Positions 10,655 through 29,400 of a DNA stretch of 64,000 nucleotides are shown piece after piece. The notes beneath the pieces were generated by a model. The model made no database searches. It saw only the letters and a list, made by a program, of their open reading frames with translations, and was not told the DNA's origin. Every line of letters starts with the position of its first letter. Position 1 is the first letter of the stretch. A program made the position numbers and the translations under genes. The stretch is from the NCBI GenBank assembly GCA_040954595.2, contig CM082578.2, positions 14,260,001-14,324,000 of the forward strand, read 5' to 3'. The DNA is from Balanoglossus misakiensis. Taxonomy: Eukaryota > Hemichordata.

Positions 10655-10779
10655 ATGACCACTTTTTAAATATCGTTAACTGACTTTTTTATCATCGTCT
10701 GACTTTTTTTATCACGTAAAGTGCCGAATTATGTTGCTTTCTTTTTTATTGCATAAACAAATGACTGAATCAGTAGACG

Positions 10780-11037
10780 ATGGCATGGAAAGAGACAGAG
10801 GAGCGTCAAGTCGAGCGCGTTTGTTCTTTTGCCAAAAAGATATCAGTCAAGTACATGATGAACCCCGCACTTCTACCTGAAGATAGTTACAGAAAATCCC
10901 ATGACGTCACATTGAAAATTAAAAGTGACGTTGAAAGGTATATGTTGCAAAGCAGTGATACAACCACACCGGTTTATCGCGATGATTCATCCTTGAGAAC
11001 ATTTTGTACCAGGTTTGTACAGTGGAAAGTGTCATGA
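10780..11037 (+). CDS. Small orphan ORF, 85 aa, unrecognised
   Basis: An ATG at 10780 (context GACGATGG) opens an 85-codon frame ending in TGA at 11035-11037. The product is hydrophilic and Lys/Glu/Asp/Ser-rich, with no signal peptide, membrane segment or domain I can name. It begins MAWKETEERQ and carries a PEDSYRKSHD stretch. A possible splice donor (CCAG|GTTTGT, near 11011) lies near the end, so this could instead be the first exon of a larger gene. The frame spans a full CRE palindrome at 10902-10909. It sits between the RBM15 start and the MAPKAPK promoter. It may be a chance ORF; its composition looks more protein-like than most short frames here. Confidence 0.3.
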   Translation: MAWKETEERQVERVCSFAKKISVKYMMNPALLPEDSYRKSHDVTLKIKSDVERYMLQSSDTTTPVYRDDSSLRTFCTRFVQWKVS

Positions 11038-11242
11038 CTATGAACGAATGATTCACATCAGATCACACACATAGAGGTCAACACTGCAGGGTTTACCATG
11101 TGAGTTTGGCCACTTTATAATGAATTGTTCTGTTGTCAGAAAATGCAGTAAAACAGTAAAACAGACCTATTCACTGCAATATACCTGAAGACCGCTGACG
11201 TGCAAGGGGAAACTATTGTGCAACAGTTGTGGTATGCGTGAA

Positions 11243-11250
11243 TGACGTCA
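11243..11250. promoter_or_regulatory. Full CRE palindrome upstream of MAPKAPK
   Basis: TGACGTCA lies 227 bp upstream of the MAPKAPK ATG, a usual promoter-proximal position. I saw no TATA box near it. CREB is a known substrate of MAPKAP kinases, so feedback control is conceivable, but this is inference. Confidence 0.5.
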
Positions 11251-11461
11251 TATTCCATATTTGACCTCTATGCATGTCATACGACACACAGACTAAAGAC
11301 GATTCATTTGATCGCGGACTGCTCGACTACATTGTGTGTGGAGACAGTACCCCCGACGTTAGGATATAACTGAAGTCCAGTAGACCACAGATTGCCTCTC
11401 GCTGACTTACCCAAGGATCGGATCACTGTATCAAGACACATTTTCGGAACTTGTGGACTAG

Positions 11462-17426
<5,965 letters not shown>

Positions 17427-18530
17427 GAAAAGAAGGCTGTGTGAAGAAAAAAATATATATAGTTAGAAACTGTTATACAATATGACGTTTATGTCAACTT
17501 GCTTGGAAAGTATACGAGTTTTGGAAGCAATGTCACATGTGGTGGTCCCCATGAAGGACAAGTTTCTGAAGTGACAGAATCATTCTGGAAATTGGGAATC
17601 CATGCACAGCATTGCACGTGTCCTTAGATATCATGTATAGTATATTGCAGCCATAACAAGGCTGTTGTAACTCTCATTTCAATGAATATCTTGATTAATT
17701 GACATGAACATTTTTTTCTTTTGGGTTGAGATATTGTCAGAACAAAGTGACCCTTTGCATGTATGGCATGATTTGTCAATAGGTCAAGAAATACGGACAG
17801 TGAACTCTGATTTTATTAGCTGTCATTATAATAACGAGAGTTTTTGTCAGTTGTGAACTTGTAAAAATCAATCAAGATTGTTAGACAGGTTATAGCTTGA
17901 CTGTCCTTGATTTTACTACTGAGCTGAGTTTGAGATGCTCAGGCATTGAAGAATAAGAAGAATCATTGCTACAAAATTACTAATATAGAGGGTGTTATGA
18001 TCAGAACAAACAATTGTCAGATATTTTCCATGATGTGCCCTATCAATGCATATAATTGTAATACCAGTACCTATCAACATGTTTTGTCTAAATTGACAAT
18101 GGAATTTATAATCTGAAGAAATGGGGAAAAATTATAGCAATAGCATTGAATTAAAGTGACTTAAACAAAACAAAAATCGTTGATATATCTGTGATTCAGG
18201 TTTCTAGATTCTGCTGAAAATGGATTCACATGTAAATACGGAACTATTGTGTTGCATTGTAAGGATGTTTCTTTTCAGAGTTCATATTATTTTTTTATTC
18301 TTTTATCACATTTTTAGAGACACTTGACTGAGAAGTCAATTCTGATATTATTAGAACTTTTTTTTGCGTTTTTCAAATATTTTTTCTTTCAAATGCTGAT
18401 AATTAGGGGTGTTATCTATTAAATGTACATCTTTTCTATCATCTGAATGTAACTGTAAACTTGGAGAGAGAGAGGAAACCATTTTGATTTTACAGGAAAA
18501 GTAATAAATAGTGTTCTAGTGTATTCAAGA
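17427..18530 (+). terminator. MAPKAPK 3' UTR and poly(A) signal
   Basis: An A+T-rich 3' UTR of about 1.1 kb follows the stop codon. A canonical AATAAA lies at 18503-18508. An ATTAAA at 18152-18157 is an alternative, shorter end. The 3' end points toward the convergent TMEM167B gene. Confidence 0.5.
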
Positions 18531-18683
18531 CCTAGTCTGTTGCAAGTTGTGAATGCATTGTGTGTTAGGGTGACTGATACTTGAAAATCTCCATGAGCGC
18601 CCTCTCGAGTTAAACATTGGCATTCCTCAGGATTCACGTTTTATAACATTTTTACAGCCAGAATCTTGCATGTCTGAGAAAAC

Positions 18684-18689
18684 TTTATT
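18684..18689 (-). terminator. TMEM167B poly(A) signal
   Basis: TTTATT on the + strand is AATAAA on the minus strand. It lies 593 bp beyond the TMEM167B stop, giving a 3' UTR of about 600 nt. It is only about 175 bp from the MAPKAPK signal at 18503, so the two transcripts end tail to tail with little or no overlap. Confidence 0.5.
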
Positions 18690-19281
18690 GGTTTTACAGA
18701 ACTGAGCTTTGACAAATATTTACTCAGTGTAAAGGTATATGTACAAATATCACATTGGGAAAAAAGATAATTCACAAAGTCAAAGAGGTCATGTTGCAGC
18801 TTCATCAGAATTAGCCATTAAAACCATGAAGTTTGGGTAATCATTATTCACAAATAAATACAAACCCATGTGTATTTGATACCGAGCAGAAGACAGTCAT
18901 TTTCCCACTAACGGGATGAACTCATCAGAGTATACTTGGATGTAGTTTCTACTATGATCTCTCCATATTAGAGTGAGTCTAGGCAAAGCTGAGGAACAAA
19001 TATTTTTCATTCTCAAGTGGTTCTTTTATAAACAGCTTATGTACAAAATTATTTGTTCCAAAAAACACAAAACAGTACATGTTCATCCTTGTTGAGTTTT
19101 TGGCACCAAATCATGCCAGTATTATGATGCCAAACACACTAGTCTTCTGTTTCCAGCCAGCATTCATCCAATGCTTACTGCCAGTTCATCTCCAAACATT
19201 TACACTCCTTCTCACTCGTCCCCAAATGGTCCGTCCATTCAGATCTTTCAAATATCCCTGGATCTTCCACTCTGTTAAGTT

Positions 19282-20066
19282 TTACTTTATAAACATGATG
19301 TACAGAGCCATGAAGACACAGCTTGATGCCACTGCCAGATGTAACCGTGTACCAATAACTGCAGCTGTAAAAAAACGAGTAAACATCTTCAGTTAGAAAA
19401 CAGCACTTCAGTATTGATACTATCACTGCCTCCATTTATACATAAATGGAACATTTTCAACATAAGATCACAAGACACCAACAGCAAAATACAGCTTGAA
19501 ATAGTTTCGAAACACTTGGGGAGCCAGGGAAATGCTGTCATCACTACAATGTACACAGGCCTGCACCTATGATTCAGGCAAACCAAAATCACACATCACC
19601 TTACCTTTATAAAATACACCCAAGAATCCTTTTTTCTCAGATAAAAACCATTGCTTCAGTCTTGGTACTCTTTTCATATATGCACATGTACAAACAACTA
19701 ATAGACCAACGATTATCAGGCCGTCAAATGAATAAACTGCAGTAAAAAGGTAAGAATGAAAAGCAACATGTCAGGCACTGGTACATCAGTTCGTTTCTCG
19801 ATTGTCAATACAATACATGTACTTTCAAGTGATGTAGTAAAGGGTAGCTCCATGGTGAAACACATTGGTGTTATGACAACCTTTCAAAAGGATTTCACTG
19901 ATGTCAACTCAGCCCGTCAACTTTGATCAGATACATGCACAACCTCTCATATGTACTGACTCAACTGAGATGTACGTTTCTACATGAAACAAACTTGTCT
20001 TCAGGAAGCTTCAAGTTGAATAAACTCTTTCAAATTGATTTTAAAACAAGACCTACCATTAGTCAT
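19282..20066 (-). CDS. TMEM167B: TMEM167B / protein kish-B
   Basis: Three exons on the minus strand: 20066-20057, 19736-19605 and 19364-19282. Both introns are GT-AG and phase 1. They join to 74 aa, the usual length of vertebrate TMEM167B. The start MTNVYSFDGL, the [15 protein letters not shown] stretch, [13 protein letters not shown] and the C-terminal VMA-like segment ending MFIK match the kish-B pattern rather than kish-A. Two hydrophobic segments (about 8-24 and 56-72) flank a basic loop. Family knowledge: kish proteins are small Golgi membrane proteins involved in the early secretory pathway. The gene shares a compact divergent promoter with the SH3-FAM107 gene. The first coding exon holds only ten bases, which explains why no long reading frame marks this gene. 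Confidence 0.95.
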
Positions 20067-20485
20067 GTTGAGCAGGGCAGACACGCAATCGCTATCTATA
20101 CATAAGGATTTTTTAACCGATGAACGTCGCGTTAATAGTTTAAAATCAACTATTTCAACGACACAAAATTGTGACCGTGTATGTTTACGTGGAACCGGAA
20201 GTAAATGTGGCAGCGGTGTTTTTCGGACTTCTGGGATAGGGTCGCAATATTTAAATTAGGGAGAGGTCACCTTATGTGTCAGGTGACCTGTGCGATTTGT
20301 TTTCATGAGCTATATCAGTCTCAGGCAGGCAACGCAGCTGTGGTGTGTAGCAAGCGTATGATTTCCGCCTTCTTTGCAGGATAAGAGTCCTATTTCTTGC
20401 TCGTAACTTCTCTTTGCACACAGGCAAATCACCCTTACATGTTGTTCCTCTGTCGAAGCCTAGCTGAGAAGCGGACGAACGTTGG
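20067..20485. promoter_or_regulatory. Divergent promoter between TMEM167B and the SH3-FAM107 gene
   Basis: Only 419 bp separate the two start codons. The segment contains ACCGGAAGT at 20194-20202, the ETS/GABPA consensus typical of TATA-less bidirectional promoters. It is richer in CpG than its surroundings and has no TATA box at a usable distance. Shared control of a housekeeping Golgi gene and a scaffold gene is an inference. Confidence 0.6.
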
Positions 20486-23400
20486 ATGATGGATGTATTT
20501 GTGGCGAAATACGACTACGAGAAAGAGAGGGACGATGTACTTAGTTTCAAGAAAGGTGACAAGTTTGAAATCACGCACAAACCCGATGATAAATGGTGGG
20601 CCGCAAAAAGAATCGGCGATGGATCCCGTGGATATGTACCAGCACTTTATTTAGAGGTACTCACAGTATTATTCATGCATATAGAATATATCGTGTCTGT
20701 TAACGTTACGCCGAAATAAGGCAGTTTTTCACGGTGGTGTGTGAACGCGTAATACAGTACATACACTGACCTCCTCACTCAATATTCAATGACCACCCGG
20801 CCAAACAATGTAGTAGGTACACCCTTTCTTATCCGATCACGACATTAAAAATCGCATTGTACTGCACTTCTTTGCAGCCTTCGAGAGACAGAGTCATTGG
20901 CAAGCTTATACCTGAAGAAATAAGAAAATCGGTAGGTCAAGAATCCACCTAAACACTCGTTGATATGCTATATAACATTTGCTGCGGGTCCTCCCACATT
21001 TGGGACTGTTCATGGCTACGCCTCGAGCCTACATCTACTGTATGCTCGACTTTATTTGGGAATATACAGTTTATGCTACGGACCCGCAGCAAGTGACAAT
21101 ACTATAGTTATCATTTTTGGTGTAATACCTAATGTATTAGTTCACAGACCCTGTCTCACTCCAGGGTCTATGGATTAGTATTGAAATGTATAAATAGATA
21201 TTTATAGTGGTGCAAATATGATTGTACTGACATAATGTGTGGGGCAGGTGCTAGTTAATTTGTTTGGTGTTATCATATTGTTTATTAATTAGATGACACA
21301 CAAAACCAGTAGCAATTCTTTGCGAGTTCCCTTGTGTTGTATTAAAGAAAGTATTTGCTTGCACTATACAGTATACGGCAGGAGTTTGTTTGGAATACAA
21401 ATTATATTTGAATATATGACTTAATAATGTGTAAGTTTGACTTTCACATTTGAAATATAGCATGGATAATATTTACGAGTAATTATATAAAAAAGACAAC
21501 CTCATTCTGAATAAAAAGATAGTCAAAATTGAAAGAGACGTATCATGCAGAATTATAAATTTGGTGCAGGTGTTACATTTTTGTCGTCAGTCTCTTGTAA
21601 GAGGAAGCGCGTGAATGTTTTATGGCAAGGAAACATTGCAGTACAATGCATACAGTCAGTCTCTTTGCACATCCATATGTCAGTCATTCCAACTGAAGAC
21701 AACTGCAGTTTATAGAGAAATTTTAATGGTTCTTTGTAAATGTTAATAATATTTCCCACAGACCACATTCAATACACTACACAGTTAATTGTTTATCATC
21801 TGTTGCATTGTTTGTCAGCGTACTGTTAGATAATTTCTGAGTCGTTGAATTAGCATTGGTATGCTGACTTATGCTGGTTTCATCTGCATATGTTACACAA
21901 GATAAAATATACCACATTTCACACAATGGACTGTATTATTTAATTATTAATGCAGATGTGATATGATGTTTCAAAAATTATAATTTGGAAATGAATGTGC
22001 ACAAATTTATCCAAAAATCTCCTTTTTATTCAGGGCATCAGAGATTCCTGGATAAATGTGTGCTTATTCTCTTTATACAGTGACGTGATATTGATCTGCT
22101 ACAGTCAAATATTCAATTCACATTTCTGTGTATTATTTATTTTACCTAAATAGAAGAAAACATTCTTGATTATGTGCAGCATGATAAATTGGTGTAAAAT
22201 GTACATTGTAACTTGATCTGGCCTTTAGAAATGGTGTTTTGTTATTCATGATTATGTTGCAGTTACCTGTAATGGCATCTTTAAAGAGAAATTTGGCATA
22301 GATAGACGTGGAAAAGAGATTAAGAATGAATAATGGATGGCATTCTCCAATCTGTGAGCAGTATAATTTTAGAATGCATAGGAAATAATCTGTGATATAT
22401 GAAAATATACAGTTGAAGGGGAAATATTACACTCCTATTGTGATGATAACATGTCTGTCATTTTTGGCTTTGTGAAACCAGAATGTTCCTGGGTATGAAA
22501 ATTGTATTACTGGGAATTTTAATTTTATGAGACTTATGATGCAGTAAGAGAAATCACAGCTGCATGCCCACTGCATGTTTTGATATTCATTTTGTAAAGT
22601 TTAATCTTCTGTAATCGAAGTCACAAAAAGCAAATCCTTGTACCTCAGGTCTTGGAGATAAACTCTCCATTTCAGAATGGCTACTGTGCACGCATAAACT
22701 GAATGCTGAACATTTCACATAATGCCCCCATAGTGAATTTCTCAGCAGGTAAACCTGTGTGTGGGTTCATTCTATTATATCGGTATTGGATTGTACAAAT
22801 TACTCATCAAAGTACATGTATCATTCTTTTTCGCCTAGTGACAGGAAGCCGTGAAAAGAATTTGCTGTGCCTTTCACAGGCGGTACTAGAACATAAAGAC
22901 GTTCTTGTTGGTAGGGAACTGTGACCTGTCAATCATACTTCAGCCCAGTCAGTCACATGACGAGTGAAGTGAACACTCCAACGGTTACTCAATGGGTTCA
23001 GAATGCAAACCAGTCTTGTGCAGTTTCAGAATTCAAATCGACTAGATCTGTTGGTATTTCTGTCACGTGGAATGAGGATCGCATGCATCAAAGTGGAGAC
23101 AACCGCCCACACCTTCTGGATGGCCAACTTCCCTTCAGCTAAAGTCAAGTAGTAGTTGTTGGCTAAGTGTTGTTTTTTTTCCACATTTATGAGACAAGAG
23201 TTTCAGAACTGTATTATCACATAACTGAATATATTTTGGGGAAAATGAACCCCTTTTCACTTGGGAAGTATTAAAACAATTGATGGGCACAGGCCGTACA
23301 TGTTCCTGGCTGGCTTTGTTAGTCACAGTGGTGTTGGTGTTGACAAGAAATTCATGGCTCATGTGTCCTGCCTGGTCCTGCCATGTGACTGTTTTGCTGT

Positions 23401-26400
23401 TATGCAATCAGCCGTGTCTAAGTCTGGTCAATAACCTTGTATGTGGAGAGATACATTATGTTTGCCAGAATGAATATTATCACTACATGCGCTGAACAGA
23501 TAAGGATCAATATAAATGTAATGGTGGCTATCCTGGGTGTACACAACAGTTACTTGTAAAACAAAGTAAACAGAACCAGTTTTGTGCAAAACATGGGTAA
23601 ACAAGTTTGACACAGCGCTATGTTATAGTGTACCAAACAAAACAAAGCCGTGCATCACTAGGGCGTTGCAACTGATAAGTCACTATTCACATGTTTCATT
23701 TGGAGGTACATTGTGTTGTGTAAAAACCCAGCCATTCTGTAAAATGGTTATATACAACGCTGACAATCTGTGGGAAATTGAACTTGGTCTACAGCAAATG
23801 ATAGGGCACACCCTAGCACGAGAATGGCTTTGAACATGGTATTTCTTTGATGTACTTTTGTGGCTTCTTTGTGTTAACTGGACAAATGCCTGTGGTCAAG
23901 CCATGCATGTCTATGCAACTCTGTGTCTGCATGTACCATTGAAGGTTTGGCCCTGAGTGGGAGAATAAGACATGCTTGATTGAGATCATGGGACAGGGTC
24001 TGGAGAAGTAGTGTCATAACTTTTAACGACATCACAACTGCATAGAATAGAACCAGTAGAAGTTAAAATCACAGCAAACAAGACAAAAAACAACTAGTAG
24101 AATTTGCCTTGTGGCAGTTGAAATTCCCCCATGGTCACAGACATGCCAGTGGGCCAAAATGGGCAAGAGGTGTACAATGGCAGGTTCATACAGGTTTCAA
24201 CAAATATTGGGTACCCAGAGTGAGTGACTGAGGTAAATATCAAATATAACAGCATAAACCTGGCTGGTGCAAAAGTATGTTGGTATGTTTTACTATTAAA
24301 ACTGAAATTATAAAACAAAAACTGTGGTTTAACAACCAAACTGATCTCCTGATAACATATTAAACTTTTGAGTGATCACTATAGAGAGAAATGAAACTGA
24401 CATTAATGTGTGATTTCCCCAGCAAAGAAAAAGTAGGTTAACTTCCCAATTTTTGTAAAGCTCAAAAATTCCCACCACACCCTTACCCATAGAAATGTGG
24501 TTGTTATGGAACTTGTTCATATTAATATAGAAAGAAGGCTTCGTTGTGAAGTGTAGTGTTCAGTGGGTTAGTCCTGGATAATTTATCAGACGAAGACTCG
24601 ATATAACTGTTGAAAGATGCATTGTAATTTAGTTGTCTCTTAGGTAATACAGGTAGTGTGTAAACGCATGCCAAGTAGGTAACAACCATGTGGTTTGAAT
24701 AGTGTCATAACACAAAAAGACCAGATCCCACATATCACAGTTACTTGCTAAGTTGCATAACTTCTGGAGTTCTCTGCTGGAAAGTTAAACTACCATTGCC
24801 GTAGTTTGTTGCTGGTTACCTTTGTGATCAGATCTCTGCCACAGGGTGGCTGAAATATACGGGTAGCCAGGTGTCTTTGAACTCAAACCCGACAAGTGCA
24901 AGTCAAACATGACCTTGCAACTGACTTCTACTGTTGTCGGTGTTTAACCACTGAAAGGTTTACTGTTATTCAGTGTTGAAAAAAATGATGGTAGTTTAAG
25001 CGGTTGTACTAACAAGAGTTATTGTATCTGCAAGACACTAGACATTTCTGTATTCAGTCGCTTTGAGGACAATACACTCATTCAAACTGTTGACCCAGAA
25101 TTTTAAGGGGGTAGAGTTGAGAAAGAGAAGAAAGAGGTCATGGTAAACATAGACAAACAAATACAGGGGTGTGTTGATGTTAACATAATAGAATTTTTAT
25201 ACATGTATCTGCGAAAAACACAGGTCACCCCATGTGTTACATGACCTTATAGTTACCATGAAATGCTCCTTATAAAGCCAGAAAATCCTCAGTTGCTCTT
25301 ACAGCTAGCATGTAATTACAGCAGATCTGATAGGCCTGAATAAAATTATTGGATAAGATAATTGGAGCAGTTTCCTCTGTAAGGACAAAACAACCAGAAT
25401 ATTGGAAAATAATCAGTACCAGATACATGTATGTTATCATGAATGGTATCTGTTGTTCAGCCGTGGGTGTGAACTGTGACTTCTCATCATCATTTGTTAT
25501 TCATGAATGTCTGTGGAGTTTGTGTGTGGAATACATTTTGTATAGGACAAGGTCTACCAGCCTAATCACAGCAAACTTTTATCTCATTATTGTTATCATG
25601 TGTTGCATGTATAGTCATGTTGTCTTAGTTTGTATGAATCACCATGATCTTATCTATATGTCAGGGATAGTTCCTGTTACTTTTGAAAATGTGTTTAATA
25701 TTATTTCTTCTGTTTATCAACTGCAGTTTCATGTTCTGCAGTCTAAAAGTATGTTCAGTCTCCTAGTATACAGCTTGTCTGGATAGCACATGATTCAATT
25801 GTTATTATTGACAACTGCATGCATGTCTGATCATGCTGATTGACTTGAAATACACGAGTTGCCAATAACTGTATGTTACACCTAATACATGTACTAGACA
25901 AGCCTGATACTGCGTAGACGTCAACAACTACCTGTTGATATATAAAAGAAAACATCAAAAGTCACAACTATTTTTCCTTGATAGAAATACATAAACAGTG
26001 AATGTTTGTGTTTATTGCCTGTAGTAATGACATTGTCTTCTAGTCTTAATTGTTGCATGTCTTGTCTTTCTGTTTCTCCTCCCCCCGCACCAACCCAAAG
26101 TCATCACCTCGACTCAGTCCAAAGTTTCCACCACCTGCCCTGTCACCTAAACCACCACGTCACATGATCAAAATACCACCACCCACGTCTCCGAAACCGA
26201 TATCTGCATCATCCTCATCCCACGACTTCAAGCCTCCTGGATCACCAGGCATCTTCATCCGACACTCCAGTAGTTCTCCGTCTTCATCATCTCCGGGTTT
26301 ATCCACGAGTCCCAATCCGTGGCTGAACTCCCCTCTCCATTCGCCTAAACTGTCTTCCTCTCCACGTCTTGGCAACTTCCCTAAATGTCCTCTGTCTCCA

Positions 26401-29400
26401 AAACTCTCCTCTTCCCCCAAACTGTCGTCTTCACCGAAATTCCTTCCGTCGTCATCCTCGCCGAGACTGAGCGGGAACCGAAAGATCATCATCACATCAT
26501 CCTCATCTCCAAAAAGTTCCGCCTCTTTCAGTCAGTCTCTGACTTCATCATCTGTCGACTCCTCACCCTTCTCACCCCCCGTCTCAACCTTGACCCCCAG
26601 ACACACAGCACAGGAGTTTACCTACGAGGTAGGTTCTATAGCGACAACCCTCTCATTCCAGAATATTCATAAACCATTTCTAGACTCACCCATCCATCCC
26701 ACACCTTATCAGCTACATGTACTTAACTACATGTTTCAGCCGCTTCCCTGCATCTTGATATCCACCCAAATCCATTTCACTGTCTGTGGGTATTGGTGTG
26801 GTGTAAATCTAAGCTCAGGAAGCACTCATCTGCAGCTTAATACACAAATGCTGCCACCGCAGCGGAATGTCATTACAGTGACTTATAAATAACTGCATAT
26901 GGACATATTTCTAACCCAGGCTTTTTCCATCACAGCTGACTGGTTTTTCTGTGCTGTTTACACTCAGATAATTGCAAGAACGATAGCATCATGGCAGGAG
27001 AGCCCATTATAATCAATCTTAGGTTTTCTCTAATGTACACGTATACATTGTAATTACCAGTTTGTGTCTTGAAGTTGTGATCTGATACAAATGATAGCTA
27101 GCCATATAATAAGTGTGTCACCCTTTGCAGAAAAAAAAAACATTTAAATTAACCCTGGCTAACCAGAACTTGGCAACACCATAAAGCTGTCTGCTTTGCT
27201 ATGCTTGGCAAGGCAACAATGAGAAATATTGCATCACTTCACTGGTCTTGGACAAAAAGTTTTTTTGCCATTACAGGTTCTGCTCTGGTGCAAACGCAAA
27301 TGGATGTTGAAAAATATCAGGCAATGCTCGTGTCAGAAATAGCAAATATGCTGCAAAGTAATAGCACTGAGAAAAAATGTGTGAAGCTTTGTATGTAGCA
27401 TCAAAATTTATGGGTTGGATCTACCCTTGAAGAGCATTGAGAACTCAATGGGAAGTTATTCGCAAAATGCATGCCATATATTTCATGAATACAAATTTGG
27501 AACTATACATAGAATGTGATATAGTTTGGTAGCTAATTTTTATGGGTGTAATAAATTGTGTAATTACATGTACATATAACTCATGGCAAACACACCTTAG
27601 AAATTCTTTCAGCTGGTATAATTCAGTAAAATGTGTTTTTAATCAAATATGAAACCACTGGTGCCAAACATGACAGAGATTTTTATTGACACGTCATATA
27701 GACTAGACATGTGCAGGCAGACCAGGATTCAGTGAGAATTGTCAGACTATACAAACATATTCCCTCCTGGCATGGAAATCTATCAGCCATGCATCATTAA
27801 AGGACCAAGCTGCCCATCTGACTCCACAATTCTATCCATTGTCTGTCACAGGAAGAACACAGTATCCATCTCCAAGCCTTACTGGAATTGCAGAAGAAAG
27901 TCAAACCCATCCCAGGTATGTATCTTCTCATATCCAATAAATCAATGGAACTTAACTTTGTGTTTTGATAAAATACTTCCATGAACTCAATTCAAAATAC
28001 ATAGGAAGCATATGCTCATTATTTGAAGAGGTAAATTTCATTTTTATGGATGGATTAAATGCTAATTTCCCCAATTCCATTCAATATTCACAGAAGCAAT
28101 CAAAATGAGGGATTAGAGTTGTCAGTTAATTGAGCAAATTAGCAATAAAAAGCCTTTGTCCACAGATCCCATGGTTCAAAGCCTTCCTGTTTTGTCAACT
28201 GACCAGGAATTTCTGTGTGTAATTAAACCAAGCACCTGGCCTTTTCAGTCACATGGTAACGGATGATAGCAATTACCATATATGGAAAAAAGATGAATCC
28301 TAAACGCTGAATAACGCACATGTGTCAGCTGACTTGGTTTAATTGTATTCGACCCCAGTTGTTGTTGATTACTGCATTTTATAATTTGCACTGGTGTGGA
28401 AGTGTGCTGCGTTTGTTCTGTGTCAGAATCAGGATGTACACTTCGGGGAAATTGCCAAAGTGTAGGTATCATCACCCTTTTATTGAACACACGGCTATCA
28501 TTCAGAAGTATGTGTTATTTTCACAGGTTTGGATGAGACCACAGCAATAGTGGTTTACTGATACACGCTGCACAGACAGAAAGGTTGCGTGACCCACACC
28601 ACAATTTCCTTTCCAGCTCCCAGGACACTCGCTGACATTTAAGATCAGACCATCAATTAATATTGTTCACTGTGCCACCGTGGGCCTTGTGGTCGAATTA
28701 ATGGTGAACCTGTTTTTGATTCTGCAGTGGGAATTGCCAGCACGCACAATGGTTGAAGGACAGCGGTCATATTTACATGCGATGTTTCATCCCCGTTCTG
28801 CTACAAATGGGGATGGTGTAAAAATAGATTACATACATGCACACACAAGCCTAGTCGTGGGATGTGTGCATGTTTTGTTCGGATGTTCTTATACCATGTA
28901 TACATGTACTATGGAAAAACAATTGCCACTTTATTCAGAGCATTTTTGTTTCAAAGCCGTGAAATAAGTAAATGTATGCAAGGAATTTTTGCAGACATAA
29001 AATTAATAAAAGCAAATATACAATCATGTACACATATGCTGGCATATGCTTTTGTTCAGTAGAACGGTCACCATCCATAGATTGAATTGTTAGTGAAATT
29101 ACAGCAGAAATGCCTTTGTTGAATGAGTCTGCGATTAGAGTCCAACACTGATACCTGGTGACTCCTACACTTTGTGTTAGATATCCACTCTTCCTGCAGT
29201 TCTCATCATTTCAGTGTCCAAAAGTACATAAAAACATTGCACTCCATAGTTATCACGTCATCACTCACTTCTGCATTTTGTTTCAGCTTCATGCAGCTAG
29301 TCATTTTTTTCATTTTCAACATTTTTTTGTGTTTTTTGCCATATTTTTTTCCACTGTAGACGATGTGGTTCAGAAAGCTTTAGATGCTGCCGACAAAAAA

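Noticed and set aside
26160-26495. Minus-strand 111-codon ORF
   Set aside because: It is the shadow of the Ser/Pro-rich exon on the plus strand.
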